Shown here one piece after another: positions 23,090 through 32,751 of a stretch of DNA of 64,000 nt (the stretch's first letter is position 1; every line of letters begins with the position of its first letter). A model generated the notes under the pieces. The model was not told the DNA's origin, searched no databases, and saw nothing but the letters and a program-made list of their open reading frames with translations. The DNA lies in assembly GCF_016863175.1 (NCBI RefSeq), contig NZ_BOOJ01000018.1:1-64000 (forward strand), in the 5' to 3' direction. The position numbers were made by a program, and so were the translations under genes. The DNA comes from Paraplanobispora siamensis. Lineage in GTDB: Bacteria; Actinomycetota; Actinomycetes; Streptosporangiales; Streptosporangiaceae.

Positions 23090-25744
23090 ATGACCGACTC
23101 CCACGGGGGAGCCGCCCCGCCCGCCGACGTCCGGACCGCGATCGACGCCCTGGTGGGCAACGCGCTCAAGGCCCTGGCCGAGTACGACTCCTTCACCCAG
23201 GAGCAGGTCGACCACATCGTCAAGAAGGCCTCCGTGGCAGCTCTGGGCCGGCACGCCGAGCTGGCCGCCCTGGCGGTCGAGGAGACGGGCCGCGGGGTGT
23301 TCGAGGACAAGGCGGTCAAGAACATCTTCGCCTGCGAGCACATCACGCACAGCATGGCCGACCTCAAGACGGTCGGGGTCATCTCCCGGGACGAGATCAA
23401 CGGGATCGTGGAGATCGCCGATCCGGTCGGCGTCGTCTGCGGCGTCACCCCGGTCACCAACCCCACCTCGACGACCGTCTTCAAGGCGCTGCTGGCCCTG
23501 AAGACCCGCAACCCCATCGTGTTCGCCTTCCACCCCTCGGCGCAGAGGTGCAGCGTCGAGGCGGCGCGGACCGTCCGCGACGCGGCCGTCGAGGCCGGCG
23601 CCCCGGAGCACTGCGTGCAGTGGGTCGAGGAGCCGTCGCTGGCGGCGACCGGCGCGCTCATGCACCACGACGGTGTCTCCACCATCCTCGCCACCGGCGG
23701 GAACGGGATGGTCAGGGCGGCCTACTCGGCGGGCAAGCCGGCCCTGGGCGTCGGCGCGGGCAACGTCCCGGCCTACATCGAGCGCAGTGCGAAACTGCGC
23801 CGCGCCGTACACGACATCGTGCTCTCCAAGACCTTCGACAACGGCATGATCTGCGCCTCCGAGCAGGCGGTCATCATCGACGACGAGGTCTACGACGCCG
23901 CGCTGGCCGAGTTCCGGCGGTTGCACGCCTATGTGGCCACTCCGGCCGAGAAGAAGATGCTGGAGGAGTTCGTCTTCGGGGTGACGGCCCACGGGGAGGG
24001 GTGCTCGGGAGCGAAACTCAACCCCGACGTGGTCGGCCGCTCCCCGGTGTGGATCGCCGAGCGTGCCGGGTTCGCCGTACCCGGGGACACCTCCGTCATC
24101 CTCGTCCCGGTGGAGGGGGTCGGCCCGGCCGAGCCGCTGACCAGGGAGAAGCTCTGCCCCGTCCTGGCCGTCCTGCGCGCGGCCTCGCGGGAGGAGGGGC
24201 TGACCCACGCCGAGCGGATGGTGGAGTTCCACGGGCTCGGGCACAGCGCGGTCATCCACACCGAGGACGCCGGGCTCGCCGAGGAGTACGGCAGGCGGGT
24301 GAAGGCGGTCCGGGTGATCTGGAACGCCCCGGCCTCACAGGGCGGCATCGGCGACATGTACAACGCCTTCCTGCCCTCGCTGACCCTGGGATGCGGCAGC
24401 TACGGACGCAACTCGGTCTCCGACAACGTCTCCGCCGTCAATCTGATCAACATCAAGAGAGTCGGGCGGCGCAACAACAACATGCAGTGGTTCAAAGTCC
24501 CGGCGAAGATCTACTTCGAGCCGAACGCGATCCGCTATCTCGCCGACATGCCGGACGTCCACCGCGTCACCGTCGTCACCGACCCCGTCATGACCCGGCT
24601 GGGCTATGTGGACCGGATCATCGACGTCCTGCAGCGCCGCGCCGAGCGGGTCGCCCTGCAGATCATCGACGACGTCGAGCCGGAGCCGAGCGTCGTCACG
24701 GTGGACCGGGGAGCCGAGCTGATGCGCGCCTTCCAGCCCGACACCATCGTCGCGCTGGGCGGCGGGTCGGCGATGGACGCGGCGAAGGTGATGTGGCTGC
24801 GCTACGAGCACCCGGAGGTCGTCTTCGCGGACATGAAGGAGAAGTTCTTCGACATCCGCAAGCGCGCCTTCCGGTTCCCGACGCTGGGGGAGCGGGCCCG
24901 CCTGGTGTGCGTGCCGACCACCTCGGGCACCGGCGCGGAGGTGACCCCGTTCGCCGTCATCACCGACTCGGCCACCGGAAAGAAGTACCCGCTGGCCGAC
25001 TACGCGCTCACCCCGAGCGTGGCGATCGTGGACCCGGTGCTCGCGGCCGAGCTGCCCCGCGTGGTCACCGCCGACAGCGGCTTCGACGCGCTGACCCACG
25101 CCATCGAGTCGTACGTGTCGGTCTACGCCAACGACTTCACCGACGGGCTGGCCCTGCAGGCGATCAAGCTGATCTTCTCCTATCTGGAGCGGGCGGTGAC
25201 GCGGGGCGCCGCCGACCCCGAGGCCAGGGAGAAGATGCACAACGCCGGCACGATCGCGGGCATGGCCTTCGGCAACGCCTTCCTCGGCATCGTGCACGCG
25301 ATGTCGCACACGCTGGGCGCCACCTTCCACGTGGCGCACGGACGCACCAACGCGCTCCTGCTGCCGCATGTGATCCGCTACAACGGCATCGTGCCGGCGA
25401 AGCTGTCCGGCTGGCCGAAGTACGAGGACTACCGCGCCCCGGAACGCTTCCAGGAGATCGCCCGCACGCTCGGCCTGCCGGCCGGGACCGCCGACGAAGG
25501 CGTCGAGTCCCTGGCGGCGGCGGTGGAGCGCCTGCGCGACGCGGTGGGGATCGAGCGGTCGTTCAAGGAGATCGGTGTCGAGGAGCGGGCGTTCCTGGAC
25601 GCGCTGCCGCAGCAGGCGATCAACGCCTACGAGGACCAGTGCGCCCCGGCCAACCCGCGCATGCCGATGCTGGACGACATGCAGGAGCTGATGCGGGCCG
25701 CCTACTACGGCCGCCGCGACGGGGAGGCCGTACGGGCCGCCTGA
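23090..25744 (+). CDS. adhE: Bifunctional acetaldehyde-CoA / alcohol dehydrogenase AdhE
   Basis: Two-step fermentative enzyme that reduces acetyl-CoA to acetaldehyde and then ethanol, regenerating NAD. The N-terminal aldehyde dehydrogenase half has GVTPVTNPTSTTVFKAL, LATGGNGMVRAAYSAGKPAL, and the thiol nucleophile Cys255 in NGMICASEQAVI. The linker around 440-470 leads into the iron alcohol dehydrogenase half, with GGGSAMDAAKVMWLRYE, CVPTTSGTGAEVTPFAVITD and metal ligands in GFDALTHAIESYVS (His670) and HGRTNALLLPHVIRYN. At 884 residues it is full length. It is unusual for a mostly aerobic actinomycete and pairs with the HPF-like gene upstream. Confidence 0.95.
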   Translation: MTDSHGGAAPPADVRTAIDALVGNALKALAEYDSFTQEQVDHIVKKASVAALGRHAELAALAVEETGRGVFEDKAVKNIFACEHITHSMADLKTVGVISRDEINGIVEIADPVGVVCGVTPVTNPTSTTVFKALLALKTRNPIVFAFHPSAQRCSVEAARTVRDAAVEAGAPEHCVQWVEEPSLAATGALMHHDGVSTILATGGNGMVRAAYSAGKPALGVGAGNVPAYIERSAKLRRAVHDIVLSKTFDNGMICASEQAVIIDDEVYDAALAEFRRLHAYVATPAEKKMLEEFVFGVTAHGEGCSGAKLNPDVVGRSPVWIAERAGFAVPGDTSVILVPVEGVGPAEPLTREKLCPVLAVLRAASREEGLTHAERMVEFHGLGHSAVIHTEDAGLAEEYGRRVKAVRVIWNAPASQGGIGDMYNAFLPSLTLGCGSYGRNSVSDNVSAVNLINIKRVGRRNNNMQWFKVPAKIYFEPNAIRYLADMPDVHRVTVVTDPVMTRLGYVDRIIDVLQRRAERVALQIIDDVEPEPSVVTVDRGAELMRAFQPDTIVALGGGSAMDAAKVMWLRYEHPEVVFADMKEKFFDIRKRAFRFPTLGERARLVCVPTTSGTGAEVTPFAVITDSATGKKYPLADYALTPSVAIVDPVLAAELPRVVTADSGFDALTHAIESYVSVYANDFTDGLALQAIKLIFSYLERAVTRGAADPEAREKMHNAGTIAGMAFGNAFLGIVHAMSHTLGATFHVAHGRTNALLLPHVIRYNGIVPAKLSGWPKYEDYRAPERFQEIARTLGLPAGTADEGVESLAAAVERLRDAVGIERSFKEIGVEERAFLDALPQQAINAYEDQCAPANPRMPMLDDMQELMRAAYYGRRDGEAVRAA

Positions 25745-25839
25745 CGGGCCCGCGCGGGTCGCATGACGGGCCTGAGTCCGTGAGGACCGGATCGCCGATG
25801 ATCGGCGGTCCGGCCCCCGGCAGCACTTAGACTCTGCAC

Positions 25840-26253
25840 ATGACCGAGACGTCGTGGCATGAGGAGCTGCGGGCGCGCGGCTATCGGGTCACTCCGCAGC
25901 GGCAGCTGGTGCTGGAGGCGGTCAAGGCGCTGGAGCACGCCACTCCCGAGGAGATCTGCACCCGGGTACGGGAGACCGCCCGCGGAGTGAACATCTCGAC
26001 CGTCTACCGGACCCTCGAGCTTCTGGAAGAGCTCGGCATGGTCGCCCACAACCACCTCGGTCACGGCGCCCCCACCTACCACCTGGCGGCCGACGCCGAC
26101 CACGTGCACCTGGTCTGCCGCGGCTGCGGGGAGATCAGCGAGGTCCGGCCCGAGCTGGTGCAGACCCTGGTGGACGGCCTCGAGCGGGAACTCGGCTTCG
26201 CCACCGACGTGCACCACCTGACGGTCTTCGGTCGCTGCCGCGACTGCCGCTGA
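25840..26253 (+). CDS. nur: Nur-like Fur-family metalloregulator
   Basis: A 137-residue Fur-family repressor. The winged helix has GYRVTPQRQLVLEAVKALEH and VNISTVYRTLELLEELGMV. Metal ligands are likely in HNHLGHGAPTYHLA, HVHLVCRGCGE and HHLTVFGRCRDCR, the last giving a CxxC structural site. The LGHGAPTYHL segment and adjacency to ygfZ match Streptomyces Nur, a nickel-responsive repressor of nickel uptake and iron superoxide dismutase. TAGACT (25828-25833) lies six bases before the ATG, so the mRNA is probably leaderless. Metal specificity is inferred from similarity. Confidence 0.82.
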   Translation: MTETSWHEELRARGYRVTPQRQLVLEAVKALEHATPEEICTRVRETARGVNISTVYRTLELLEELGMVAHNHLGHGAPTYHLAADADHVHLVCRGCGEISEVRPELVQTLVDGLERELGFATDVHHLTVFGRCRDCR

Positions 26254-26305
26254 ACCGCCCCGGCCGGTCCCGGGCACGTGTCCGGGACGGCATAGGCTTG
26301 GAATC

Positions 26306-27289
26306 ATGCGAAGCCCTCTGCTGGACACCCCCGGTGCGGTCGCCGCCGACGCTCCCGACTCCGACGTCGCCGGACACTACGGCGACCCGTTCGCCGAGCA
26401 GCGTGCGCTGCTGGCCGGCGAGGCGATGGTCGACAGGAGCAACCGCGAGGTCGTGAGGATCTCCGGGCCCGACCGGCTGAGCTGGCTCAACGACCTGAGC
26501 TCGCAGAAGCTCAAGGACCTGCCGCCCGGGCAGGCCACCCAGACCCTGCTGCTGGACGCCCAAGGCAGGGTCGAGCACCACCTGACGCTCGTCGACGACG
26601 GCGAGGCCGTCTGGGCGCACGTCGAGCCGGGCACCGGGGGCGAGCTGGTGGCCTTCCTGGACAAGATGCGCTTCATGCTCCGGGTCGAGGTCGCCGACGT
26701 GACGGACGCCTACGCGGTGGTCAGCGTGATCGACGGCACCCGGGTCACCCCGCCGGACGGGGCGGTCCTCGTCGGGGACGACGTCCTCCTCCCCCGTGAC
26801 CTGCTCCCCGGGCACCTGGGCCTGCGCCCGGCCGGGCTGTGGGCCTACGAGGCGCTGCGGATCGAGGACCACGCCCCCCGCCTGGGCTTCGAGACCGACC
26901 ACAAGACCATCCCGCACGAGGTCGGCTGGATCGGCGCCGCCGTCCACCTGAGCAAGGGATGCTACAGGGGCCAGGAGACGGTGGCCCGGGTGCACAACCT
27001 CGGCCACCCGCCGCGCCGCCTGGTCTTCCTGCACCTGGACGGCAGCGCCGACCGGCTGCCCCGGCGCGGCGCCCCGGTGACCGACGGCAAGGACGAGATC
27101 GGCTTCGTCGGCAGCGCCGCCCGCCACCACGAGCTCGGCCCGATCGCCCTGGCCGTGGTCAAACGGACCGTGCCGGTGGACGCCCCGCTCCAGGCCGACG
27201 GGGTGGCGGCGGCCCAGGAGGTCATCGTCCCGCCGGACGCCGGCCGCAACGTCCAGATCGACCCCGCCCTGCGCCGCCGCATCCGCTGA
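26306..27289 (+). CDS. ygfZ: Folate-binding YgfZ/GcvT-family protein
   Basis: A 327-residue tetrahydrofolate-binding protein of the YgfZ (IBA57) family that helps maintain iron-sulfur enzymes. The signature KGCYRGQETVARVHNLGHPP is present. Other family segments are SWLNDLSSQKLKDLPPGQAT, AQGRVEHHLTLVDDG and PHEVGWIGAAVHL. A TAGGCT hexamer seven bases before ATG 26306 predicts a leaderless mRNA. The Nur gene lies directly upstream, as in Streptomyces. Confidence 0.92.
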   Translation: MRSPLLDTPGAVAADAPDSDVAGHYGDPFAEQRALLAGEAMVDRSNREVVRISGPDRLSWLNDLSSQKLKDLPPGQATQTLLLDAQGRVEHHLTLVDDGEAVWAHVEPGTGGELVAFLDKMRFMLRVEVADVTDAYAVVSVIDGTRVTPPDGAVLVGDDVLLPRDLLPGHLGLRPAGLWAYEALRIEDHAPRLGFETDHKTIPHEVGWIGAAVHLSKGCYRGQETVARVHNLGHPPRRLVFLHLDGSADRLPRRGAPVTDGKDEIGFVGSAARHHELGPIALAVVKRTVPVDAPLQADGVAAAQEVIVPPDAGRNVQIDPALRRRIR

Positions 27290-27319
27290 GGAAACCGGCC
27301 CGCTGTTCGTTTGAGAAAT

Positions 27320-27365
27320 GAAACTCCACAGGAAAATCCCGCGTAGGGTTTTCCTGTGGAGTTTC
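27320..27365. repeat. 17-bp inverted repeat across the start of the ATPase pseudogene
   Basis: GAAACTCCACAGGAAAA (27320-27336) and its perfect complement (27349-27365) flank a 12-base centre that itself holds CCC/GGG (27338-27340, 27346-27348). The GTG of the pseudogene (27356-27358) lies inside the right arm. In RNA it would bury the start codon; in DNA it could be an operator. It is A+T-richer than its surroundings. Confidence 0.85.
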
Positions 27366-28331
27366 TCAATCGGACGGACGAGCTGGCGATGCTCGGGTGA
27401 CGCCTGTCGGGAAGCAGTGCGGAGCTACTGGTCGTCTACGGGCGACGGCGTGTCGGCAAGACCGAGTTGCTCGCCCACCTTGCTGCAGGGATGCGTTCGT
27501 TCTACTTCGAGGCGACGGATACGGTCGCTCCGCAACAGTTGCGGGACTTCACCGGTGAACTCGCCGTGTCCGGAAGAACGAGCTGCTGGCCGCACAGTCG
27601 GCCGAGCTGGAGACGGCTCTCAGCCGATGGTGGCGTACGACAGGCCGGAATCTCCCACTGGTTCTGGTGCTGGCCGGCAGCGAGCTCGCGTTCTTTGAAG
27701 ACGAGGTGCTGGCCGGGCGGCTCTACGGCCGGCGAACCGGCCGGCTGAGGCCGGAACCCTTCCTGGCGAAGGAGGCGGCACTCTTCCACCCCGGCTGCTC
27801 CGCCGAGGACCGGGTCCGCGCCTATTCGATCTGCGGTGGGGTCCCCTACTACCTGGAGCGGTTCACCGATGACCGCCCGCTCTCTGAGCGTCTGCTGACA
27901 GAGGTCTTCGAGCGCACGGGGCCGACTCCAGCGAACATCACCAAAATCCTGGGCGTGCTCGAATGTCTGGGGCTGGTCGAACGGTTGCGGCCCGTCACGG
28001 CGCCGCCACGCACCAAGAAGACGGCATACGCGATCAGCGATCGGTTCCTGCGTTTCCACCACGGGTTCGTCGAGCCTGCCAGGTCTCAGCTACGGACCAA
28101 CGCGCCGGCCGCCGCGTGTCTCAATGACCCGGTCCTTCCTCAGCTTGATCATCATGCTTCCTGGCATGGGAGGAGATATGCCGGCAGCATGTGCTCCGTA
28201 CGGTCCCCGGCGTCACCGGAGCCCGGGAGAAATATGTTTTCTCCCGCAACGGATTCAGCGCCCGGCTTCGGGACTATGCGGCGACCCTGCCCCGGTTGCA
28301 TCTCGTCACCCCGCAGGAGATCTACACCTGA
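27356..28331 (+). pseudogene. Decayed archaeal-type AAA ATPase (ATPase_2/DUF234 family)
   Basis: Remnant of a single-gene ATPase with a C-terminal DUF234-like domain. GTG 27356 opens VEFLNRTDELAMLG, then an in-frame TGA (about 27398) interrupts it. The same frame continues with the Walker A segment VVYGRRRVGKTELLAHLAAG and FTGELAVSG. A frameshift before about 27570 moves to ELLAAQSAELETALSRWW, VLVLAGSELAFFEDEVLAG, YSICGGVPYYLERFTDDRPL and NITKILGVLECLGLVERLRP. Around 40 residues expected between VFERTG and PTPANITK are missing. Another shift near 28160 restores the true C-terminus, SRNGFSARLRDYAATLPRLH, ending at TGA 28331. One nonsense change, two frameshifts and a deletion make function impossible. 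Its codon use differs from neighbouring core genes, suggesting acquisition by transfer. Confidence 0.88.
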
Positions 28332-28352
28332 AACACCGGGCCGGCGCGGGCG

Positions 28353-28778
28353 TCAGATCTCCAGGATCAGGGTGATGGGGCCGTCGTTGGTCAGGGAGAC
28401 CTTCATGTCGGCGCCGAAGACGCCGGTCTCCACGTGCGCGCCGAGCGCGCGCAGCTCCGCGCAGACCGCCTCGACCAGCGGCTCGGCGACCGGGCCGGGG
28501 GCCGCCGCCTGCCAGGTGGGGCGCCGGCCCTTGCGGGCGTCGCCGTACAGGGTGAACTGGCTGATCACCAGCAGCGGGGCGCCGACGTCGGAGCACGACT
28601 TCTCGCCGTGCAGGATCCGCAGGCCCCAGAGCTTGGCGGCCAGCTTGGCCGCCTCGGCGGGGGTGTCGTTGTGCGTCACGCCGACGAGCACGAGCAGTCC
28701 CGGCTCGTCGATCGCCCCGACCGTCGCACCGTCCACCACCACCGACGCGGAACTCACCCGCTGAACGACCGCACGCAT
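28353..28778 (-). CDS. dtd: D-aminoacyl-tRNA deacylase Dtd
   Basis: A 141-residue enzyme that hydrolyses D-aminoacyl-tRNA, and Gly-tRNA(Ala), as proofreading. It begins [17 protein letters not shown] and holds the two signature loops [11 protein letters not shown] and [12 protein letters not shown] (the cross-subunit Gly-Pro motif). The start ATG 28778 agrees with the family N-terminus. It is divergent from the asparaginase gene and converges on the pseudogene. Confidence 0.95.
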   Translation of the reverse strand: MRAVVQRVSSASVVVDGATVGAIDEPGLLVLVGVTHNDTPAEAAKLAAKLWGLRILHGEKSCSDVGAPLLVISQFTLYGDARKGRRPTWQAAAPGPVAEPLVEAVCAELRALGAHVETGVFGADMKVSLTNDGPITLILEI

Positions 28779-28835
28779 CCCACCATCATCCCGTGTTTCC
28801 GGGGCTCCGTAGACTCTGCGCGAAAGGAGACAAAG

Positions 28836-29801
28836 GTGTCTACTGGGTCGTTGGTTGTCGAAGTAGTCCGTTCCGGATTCGTGGAGTCCACGCACCGGGC
28901 ACGAATGCTGGCGGTGAAGGCGGACGGTTCCTTCGCCCGGGCGCACGGCGCGGTGGACGCGCTGGTCTCGCCCCGGTCGTCGATGAAGCCCCTGCAGGCG
29001 CTCGGCATGGTGCGCGCGGGGCTCGCCCTCGAAGGGGAACTGCTCGCGCTGGCGTGCGCGAGCCACGCCGGGGAGTCCTTCCACGTGGACGGCGCCCGCA
29101 CGATCCTCAAGGAGGCCGGGCTGGACGAGAGCGCGCTGCGCTGTCCGGAGGACCTGCCCGAGAACGCCGAGGCGCGCGAGGAGGTCCTGCGCTCGGGCGG
29201 CGACAAGGCCCGGATCTACATGAACTGCTCGGGCAAGCACGCGGCGATGCTCGCCACGTGCGCGGCCAACGACTGGCCGCTGGAGACCTATCTGGACCCG
29301 GCGCACCCGCTGCAGCGGGCGATCCGCGCCACGGTCGAGGAGCTGACCGGTGAGCGGGTCGCCGCCACCGGTGTGGACGGCTGCGGCGCCCCGCTGTTCT
29401 TCGTCTCCATGCTGGGCGTGGCCCGCGCCTTCCGCGCGCTCGTCCTGGCCGAGCCCGGCACCCCCGAGCGCCGCGTCGCCGACGCCTTCCGCGCCCACCC
29501 CGAGTGGACCTCCGGCACCGTCCGCCCCGAGGCCCGGCTGATGCGCGCGATCCCCGGCCTGATGCTCAAGGCCGGAGCCGAGGCGTTCGACGCCTTCGCC
29601 TTCGAGGACGGCCGCGCGGGCACGGTCAAGATCGAGGACGGCGGCCAGCGCGCCCGCGTCCCCGTCACCGTCGCCGCCCTGCGCGCCCTGGACCTCGACG
29701 CCCCCGAGCTCGACGCCCTGGCCACCGGCACCCTGTACGGCGGCGGCCACCCCGTCGGCGAGATCCGCCTGCGCCGGGAACCCTCCGGCTCCGCCGGCTG
29801 A
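28836..29801 (+). CDS. Asparaginase (Asparaginase_II, PF06089-type)
   Basis: A 321-residue L-asparaginase-like protein of the family that includes Rhizobium-type thermolabile asparaginase. Characteristic parts are [74 protein letters not shown] and [20 protein letters not shown]. It probably converts Asn to Asp and ammonia in the cytoplasm; no signal peptide is seen. GTG 28836 is preceded by AAAGGAG at good spacing. Confidence 0.88.
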   Translation: MSTGSLVVEVVRSGFVESTHRARMLAVKADGSFARAHGAVDALVSPRSSMKPLQALGMVRAGLALEGELLALACASHAGESFHVDGARTILKEAGLDESALRCPEDLPENAEAREEVLRSGGDKARIYMNCSGKHAAMLATCAANDWPLETYLDPAHPLQRAIRATVEELTGERVAATGVDGCGAPLFFVSMLGVARAFRALVLAEPGTPERRVADAFRAHPEWTSGTVRPEARLMRAIPGLMLKAGAEAFDAFAFEDGRAGTVKIEDGGQRARVPVTVAALRALDLDAPELDALATGTLYGGGHPVGEIRLRREPSGSAG

Positions 29802-29866
29802 CCGGGACATGAAAGCGACGCCGGGAACCTCGACGGAATCGGGAGCCTGGCGTCGCGCTTTCCCGG
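29802..29866. terminator. Hairpin between convergent genes
   Basis: GAAAGCGACGCC (29811-29822) pairs with GGCGTCGCGCTTTC (29849-29862) apart from two unpaired bases, and outer CCGGGA/CCCGG bases extend it. It lies directly after the asparaginase stop and before the 3' end of the DUF2207 gene, so it may serve both. Confidence 0.65.
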
Positions 29867-29895
29867 TCAACCCACTTCCGTGCCCGCTCCCGGCT

Positions 29896-31593
29896 TCAGA
29901 GGGACCGGAACTGGCGGGTGGCGGAGATGGCTCCTGAAGTGGTCATGGTGAAGGTGCGCATCGAGTCGGCGAACTTGGACAGGTCCCACTCGGCCGGGCC
30001 GTGGTACCAGTACAGGTTGTCGGCCTGCCGGCCGTTGCCGGTGACGGAGGAGACCACGCGGGCCCAGCGGTCGACGCTGTCGAAGATCACGGCGTAGGGG
30101 AGATAGCGGGAGAACAGCTCGACCCGCTGGGCCTCGGGGACGGTGCCGTCGATGTCGCCCTCGGTGAGATAGCGGCGGAAGCCCAGGGTGTGCGCCAGGG
30201 CTCCGGAGCCCTTGGCCGTCTTGGCGGGCATGTACTGGCCGCCGGCCGCCAGGGCCGCTCCGGCGATGATCACGGCCAGGCCGAGCAGACCGTACGTGGT
30301 GAACCAGGCCAGCGCCACCGTGCCGAGGACTCCGGCGAAGGTGAGCACCACGCCCAGGGTCGTCCAGCGGGTGCGGACGCTGTCGGGGCGGCGGGCGAAC
30401 CAGCCCTGGGTGACCACGTCCCGGTACAGGGCGTCGCGGACCTTGCCGAGCTTGGCGCCGAACGACCCGTGCAGCTGGGAGAGCAGGACGGCGTCACGGC
30501 CGTCGAAGATCGCTTCGTAGAGGGCGCGCTCGTACGGCAGCAGCGAGGTGACCGGGGCGCTGGGCAGGCGCACCAGCATCCAGTCGGGGGTGTCGTAGGT
30601 CTGGCGGGGCTGCTCGTCGATGCGGAGATAGCCGCGCACGGCCAGGTCCACGATCGTGGCCGTCACGTCGATCACGTCGGCCTGCTCGTCCATGAGCGTG
30701 CCGATCTGGCCGGGGCGCACGCCGTCCGGCGGGGCGAAGTGACCGTTCTCGATCGGGGTCAGGGCGCCCGACTCGTGGTCGACCACCCGGGCGTCGCGCC
30801 CGCGGGTCCAGTACAGCAGGCCGATGCCGCCGAGCAGCAGGACCAGCAGGCCGACCAGCGCTCCGCCGGTGACGGTGTTGAGGGTGAAGGCGTTGGCCAG
30901 CTCGAAGCGGCGCTCCAGGACGGGCCCGCCGGTGGTGGCGCCCCGGGGGTAGCCGACGACGACGGTGAGCACCTCGCCCGGGCCCAGGCCCTGCTGCTCG
31001 AAGTCGGCGGTGGTGCCGTTGTGGTCGGGGGAGGCCACGGTGCAGCCGACCGCGGAGGTCAGCACGCCCGCGAAGCAGGACAGGTTCTGCAGCTGGGCCG
31101 GGCCGGTCACCTTCACGGTGGCCTGCTCCACCGGGACCGTCCAGCCGCCCACGGCGTACCAGCGCAGCTCCTGGATGTCGGCCAGCGGGGTCACCGCGCC
31201 CCTGACGTCGTACTCGAACGTCGCGGTGCCCGAGCCCTTCAGGGTGATCTCGTCACCGTTCAGGGTGGCGTCGCCCTTGAGCCCGCTGATCGGGTAGAGC
31301 CGGTCGTTGGCGTCGTCGTAGCGAGTGCGGCCGATCAGCTCGCGGGTCGGCGGGCTGCCCTCGAAGGTCACGGTCTCCTTGACGTGGAGAACGCCGTCCT
31401 GTCGCAGCTGGAGCTCGACCTGGTGGCTCTTCACCGCGTTCGCCGCGGCCGAGGAGGCCTCCACCGTGCCGGACGCGGCCGACGAGGGGTTCGCCGTACC
31501 CGCCGCGAGCGCGGGGGAGGCGCTCAGAGTCAGCCCGAGGGCGACCGCGGCGGCAAGGCTCCCGGCCGCCCGATGCAAGAAAGATCCCGCCAT
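29896..31593 (-). CDS. DUF2207 membrane protein
   Basis: A 565-residue protein with a signal peptide (about 1-31, ending SASPALAAG). An extracellular N-terminal DUF2207 domain follows ([36 protein letters not shown]). A membrane span lies near 270-290 ([17 protein letters not shown]), then a cytoplasmic part with [20 protein letters not shown] and [20 protein letters not shown], and two further spans ([33 protein letters not shown]). The C-terminus SATRQFRSL lacks the Gly/Ser-rich tail often found in this family. Function is unknown. ATG 31593 follows TAGGCT by eight bases, a likely leaderless start. Confidence 0.83.
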   Translation of the reverse strand: MAGSFLHRAAGSLAAAVALGLTLSASPALAAGTANPSSAASGTVEASSAAANAVKSHQVELQLRQDGVLHVKETVTFEGSPPTRELIGRTRYDDANDRLYPISGLKGDATLNGDEITLKGSGTATFEYDVRGAVTPLADIQELRWYAVGGWTVPVEQATVKVTGPAQLQNLSCFAGVLTSAVGCTVASPDHNGTTADFEQQGLGPGEVLTVVVGYPRGATTGGPVLERRFELANAFTLNTVTGGALVGLLVLLLGGIGLLYWTRGRDARVVDHESGALTPIENGHFAPPDGVRPGQIGTLMDEQADVIDVTATIVDLAVRGYLRIDEQPRQTYDTPDWMLVRLPSAPVTSLLPYERALYEAIFDGRDAVLLSQLHGSFGAKLGKVRDALYRDVVTQGWFARRPDSVRTRWTTLGVVLTFAGVLGTVALAWFTTYGLLGLAVIIAGAALAAGGQYMPAKTAKGSGALAHTLGFRRYLTEGDIDGTVPEAQRVELFSRYLPYAVIFDSVDRWARVVSSVTGNGRQADNLYWYHGPAEWDLSKFADSMRTFTMTTSGAISATRQFRSL

Positions 31594-31725
31594 GGGTCGG
31601 GAGCCTATCGAGAACGGCAGACGGGTGATGGACACCCCCGGTCTGATTTTTCCGCCGATGAACTGACAAAGGGTTACATCCGCTAGATTGCCGCCCGATG
31701 ATCCTGTCTTTGGAGAGGCGGTCGC

Positions 31726-32751
31726 ATGCGCCCACGCGGGCCGAGCCCCCTGGCCTTCGGTGTTTTCGGCGTCCTCGCGACGACTTTCGCCGTTGTCGTG
31801 GTGGTGGCCGCGCTCACGGGCGGTGACGAGGCGCAGTCTCCGGCCGGGCCCGGCTCGGGGCCGGTGGCCACCCAGACGGCCGAGCCCGTCCCCACCGACG
31901 GCACCGAGGTCATCCCGCCGTCCTACCGGCCGCCGCAGCGGCTGGACCTCGGCACGCAGGGCGGCTCCGAGATCGCGCTGACCTCCAACGGCGCCATGCA
32001 GGTGGACCTGCGGTACATGAACCGGTCCCAGACCGGCGCCCGGCTCAAGCGCAACCCGCTGTACGGCACCGGCATGATGCGCCCCACCAGCTGCCGGGCC
32101 CCCCGGCCCTCGACGCAGCAGCGTGACATGCTGACCTATCTCAACGCGGTGACCGGCTGCCTGGACCGGGCCTGGTCCGCCAAGTTCTCCCAGGCGGGGG
32201 CGGTCTTCCAGCAGCCCCGCCGGGTCTTCTGGGCGCGTCCGGGCCGCGGGCCCTGCGGCACCTACCCGGCGGCCGGGGCCGCCGCCTACTACTGCCCGTC
32301 CAACCGGGGCATGTACATCGGCCTGTCCCACGTGATCGAGCAGAGCGGCAACGCCGACCCGGCCCAGAACCACGTGCCCTATCTGGCGGTGCTCGCCCAT
32401 GAGTACGGCCACCACGTGCAGTCCATGGCCGGCATCGGCGGCGCCTGGTGGTGGGAGGTCTCCGACCGCTCCAAGTCGGCCCGGGACGCGCACTCACGCC
32501 GGTCGGAGCTGCAGGCGCAGTGCTTCTCCGGGGCGTTCATCCGGACCGTGCGGGTGCCGCTCGGCGTCACCGCCGCCCGCTGGCAGGCCGTACTGGAGCA
32601 GGACTATCGGCGCGGCGACGACCAGAACGGGCTGGGCAGGCGCGACCACGGCAACGGGCAGAACTTCGCCGCCTGGCTCAACCACGGCTGGAAGTACGCC
32701 AGGCCGGGTTACTGCAACACCTGGACCGCCCCGTCCTCGCACGTCAGCTGA
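31726..32751 (+). CDS. Neutral zinc metallopeptidase (YpfJ family)
   Basis: A 341-residue protein with an N-terminal hydrophobic segment (FGVFGVLATTFAVVVVVAAL, about 11-30) that acts as signal anchor, a Thr/Pro-rich linker, and a zinc peptidase domain with HEYGHH (His225, Glu226, His229) and downstream RSELQAQCFSGAF, where the Glu is a candidate third ligand. Paired cysteines around the domain suggest disulphides outside the cell. Substrate unknown. The 3' 43 bases overlap the convergent gene on the other strand. Confidence 0.87.
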   Translation: MRPRGPSPLAFGVFGVLATTFAVVVVVAALTGGDEAQSPAGPGSGPVATQTAEPVPTDGTEVIPPSYRPPQRLDLGTQGGSEIALTSNGAMQVDLRYMNRSQTGARLKRNPLYGTGMMRPTSCRAPRPSTQQRDMLTYLNAVTGCLDRAWSAKFSQAGAVFQQPRRVFWARPGRGPCGTYPAAGAAAYYCPSNRGMYIGLSHVIEQSGNADPAQNHVPYLAVLAHEYGHHVQSMAGIGGAWWWEVSDRSKSARDAHSRRSELQAQCFSGAFIRTVRVPLGVTAARWQAVLEQDYRRGDDQNGLGRRDHGNGQNFAAWLNHGWKYARPGYCNTWTAPSSHVS

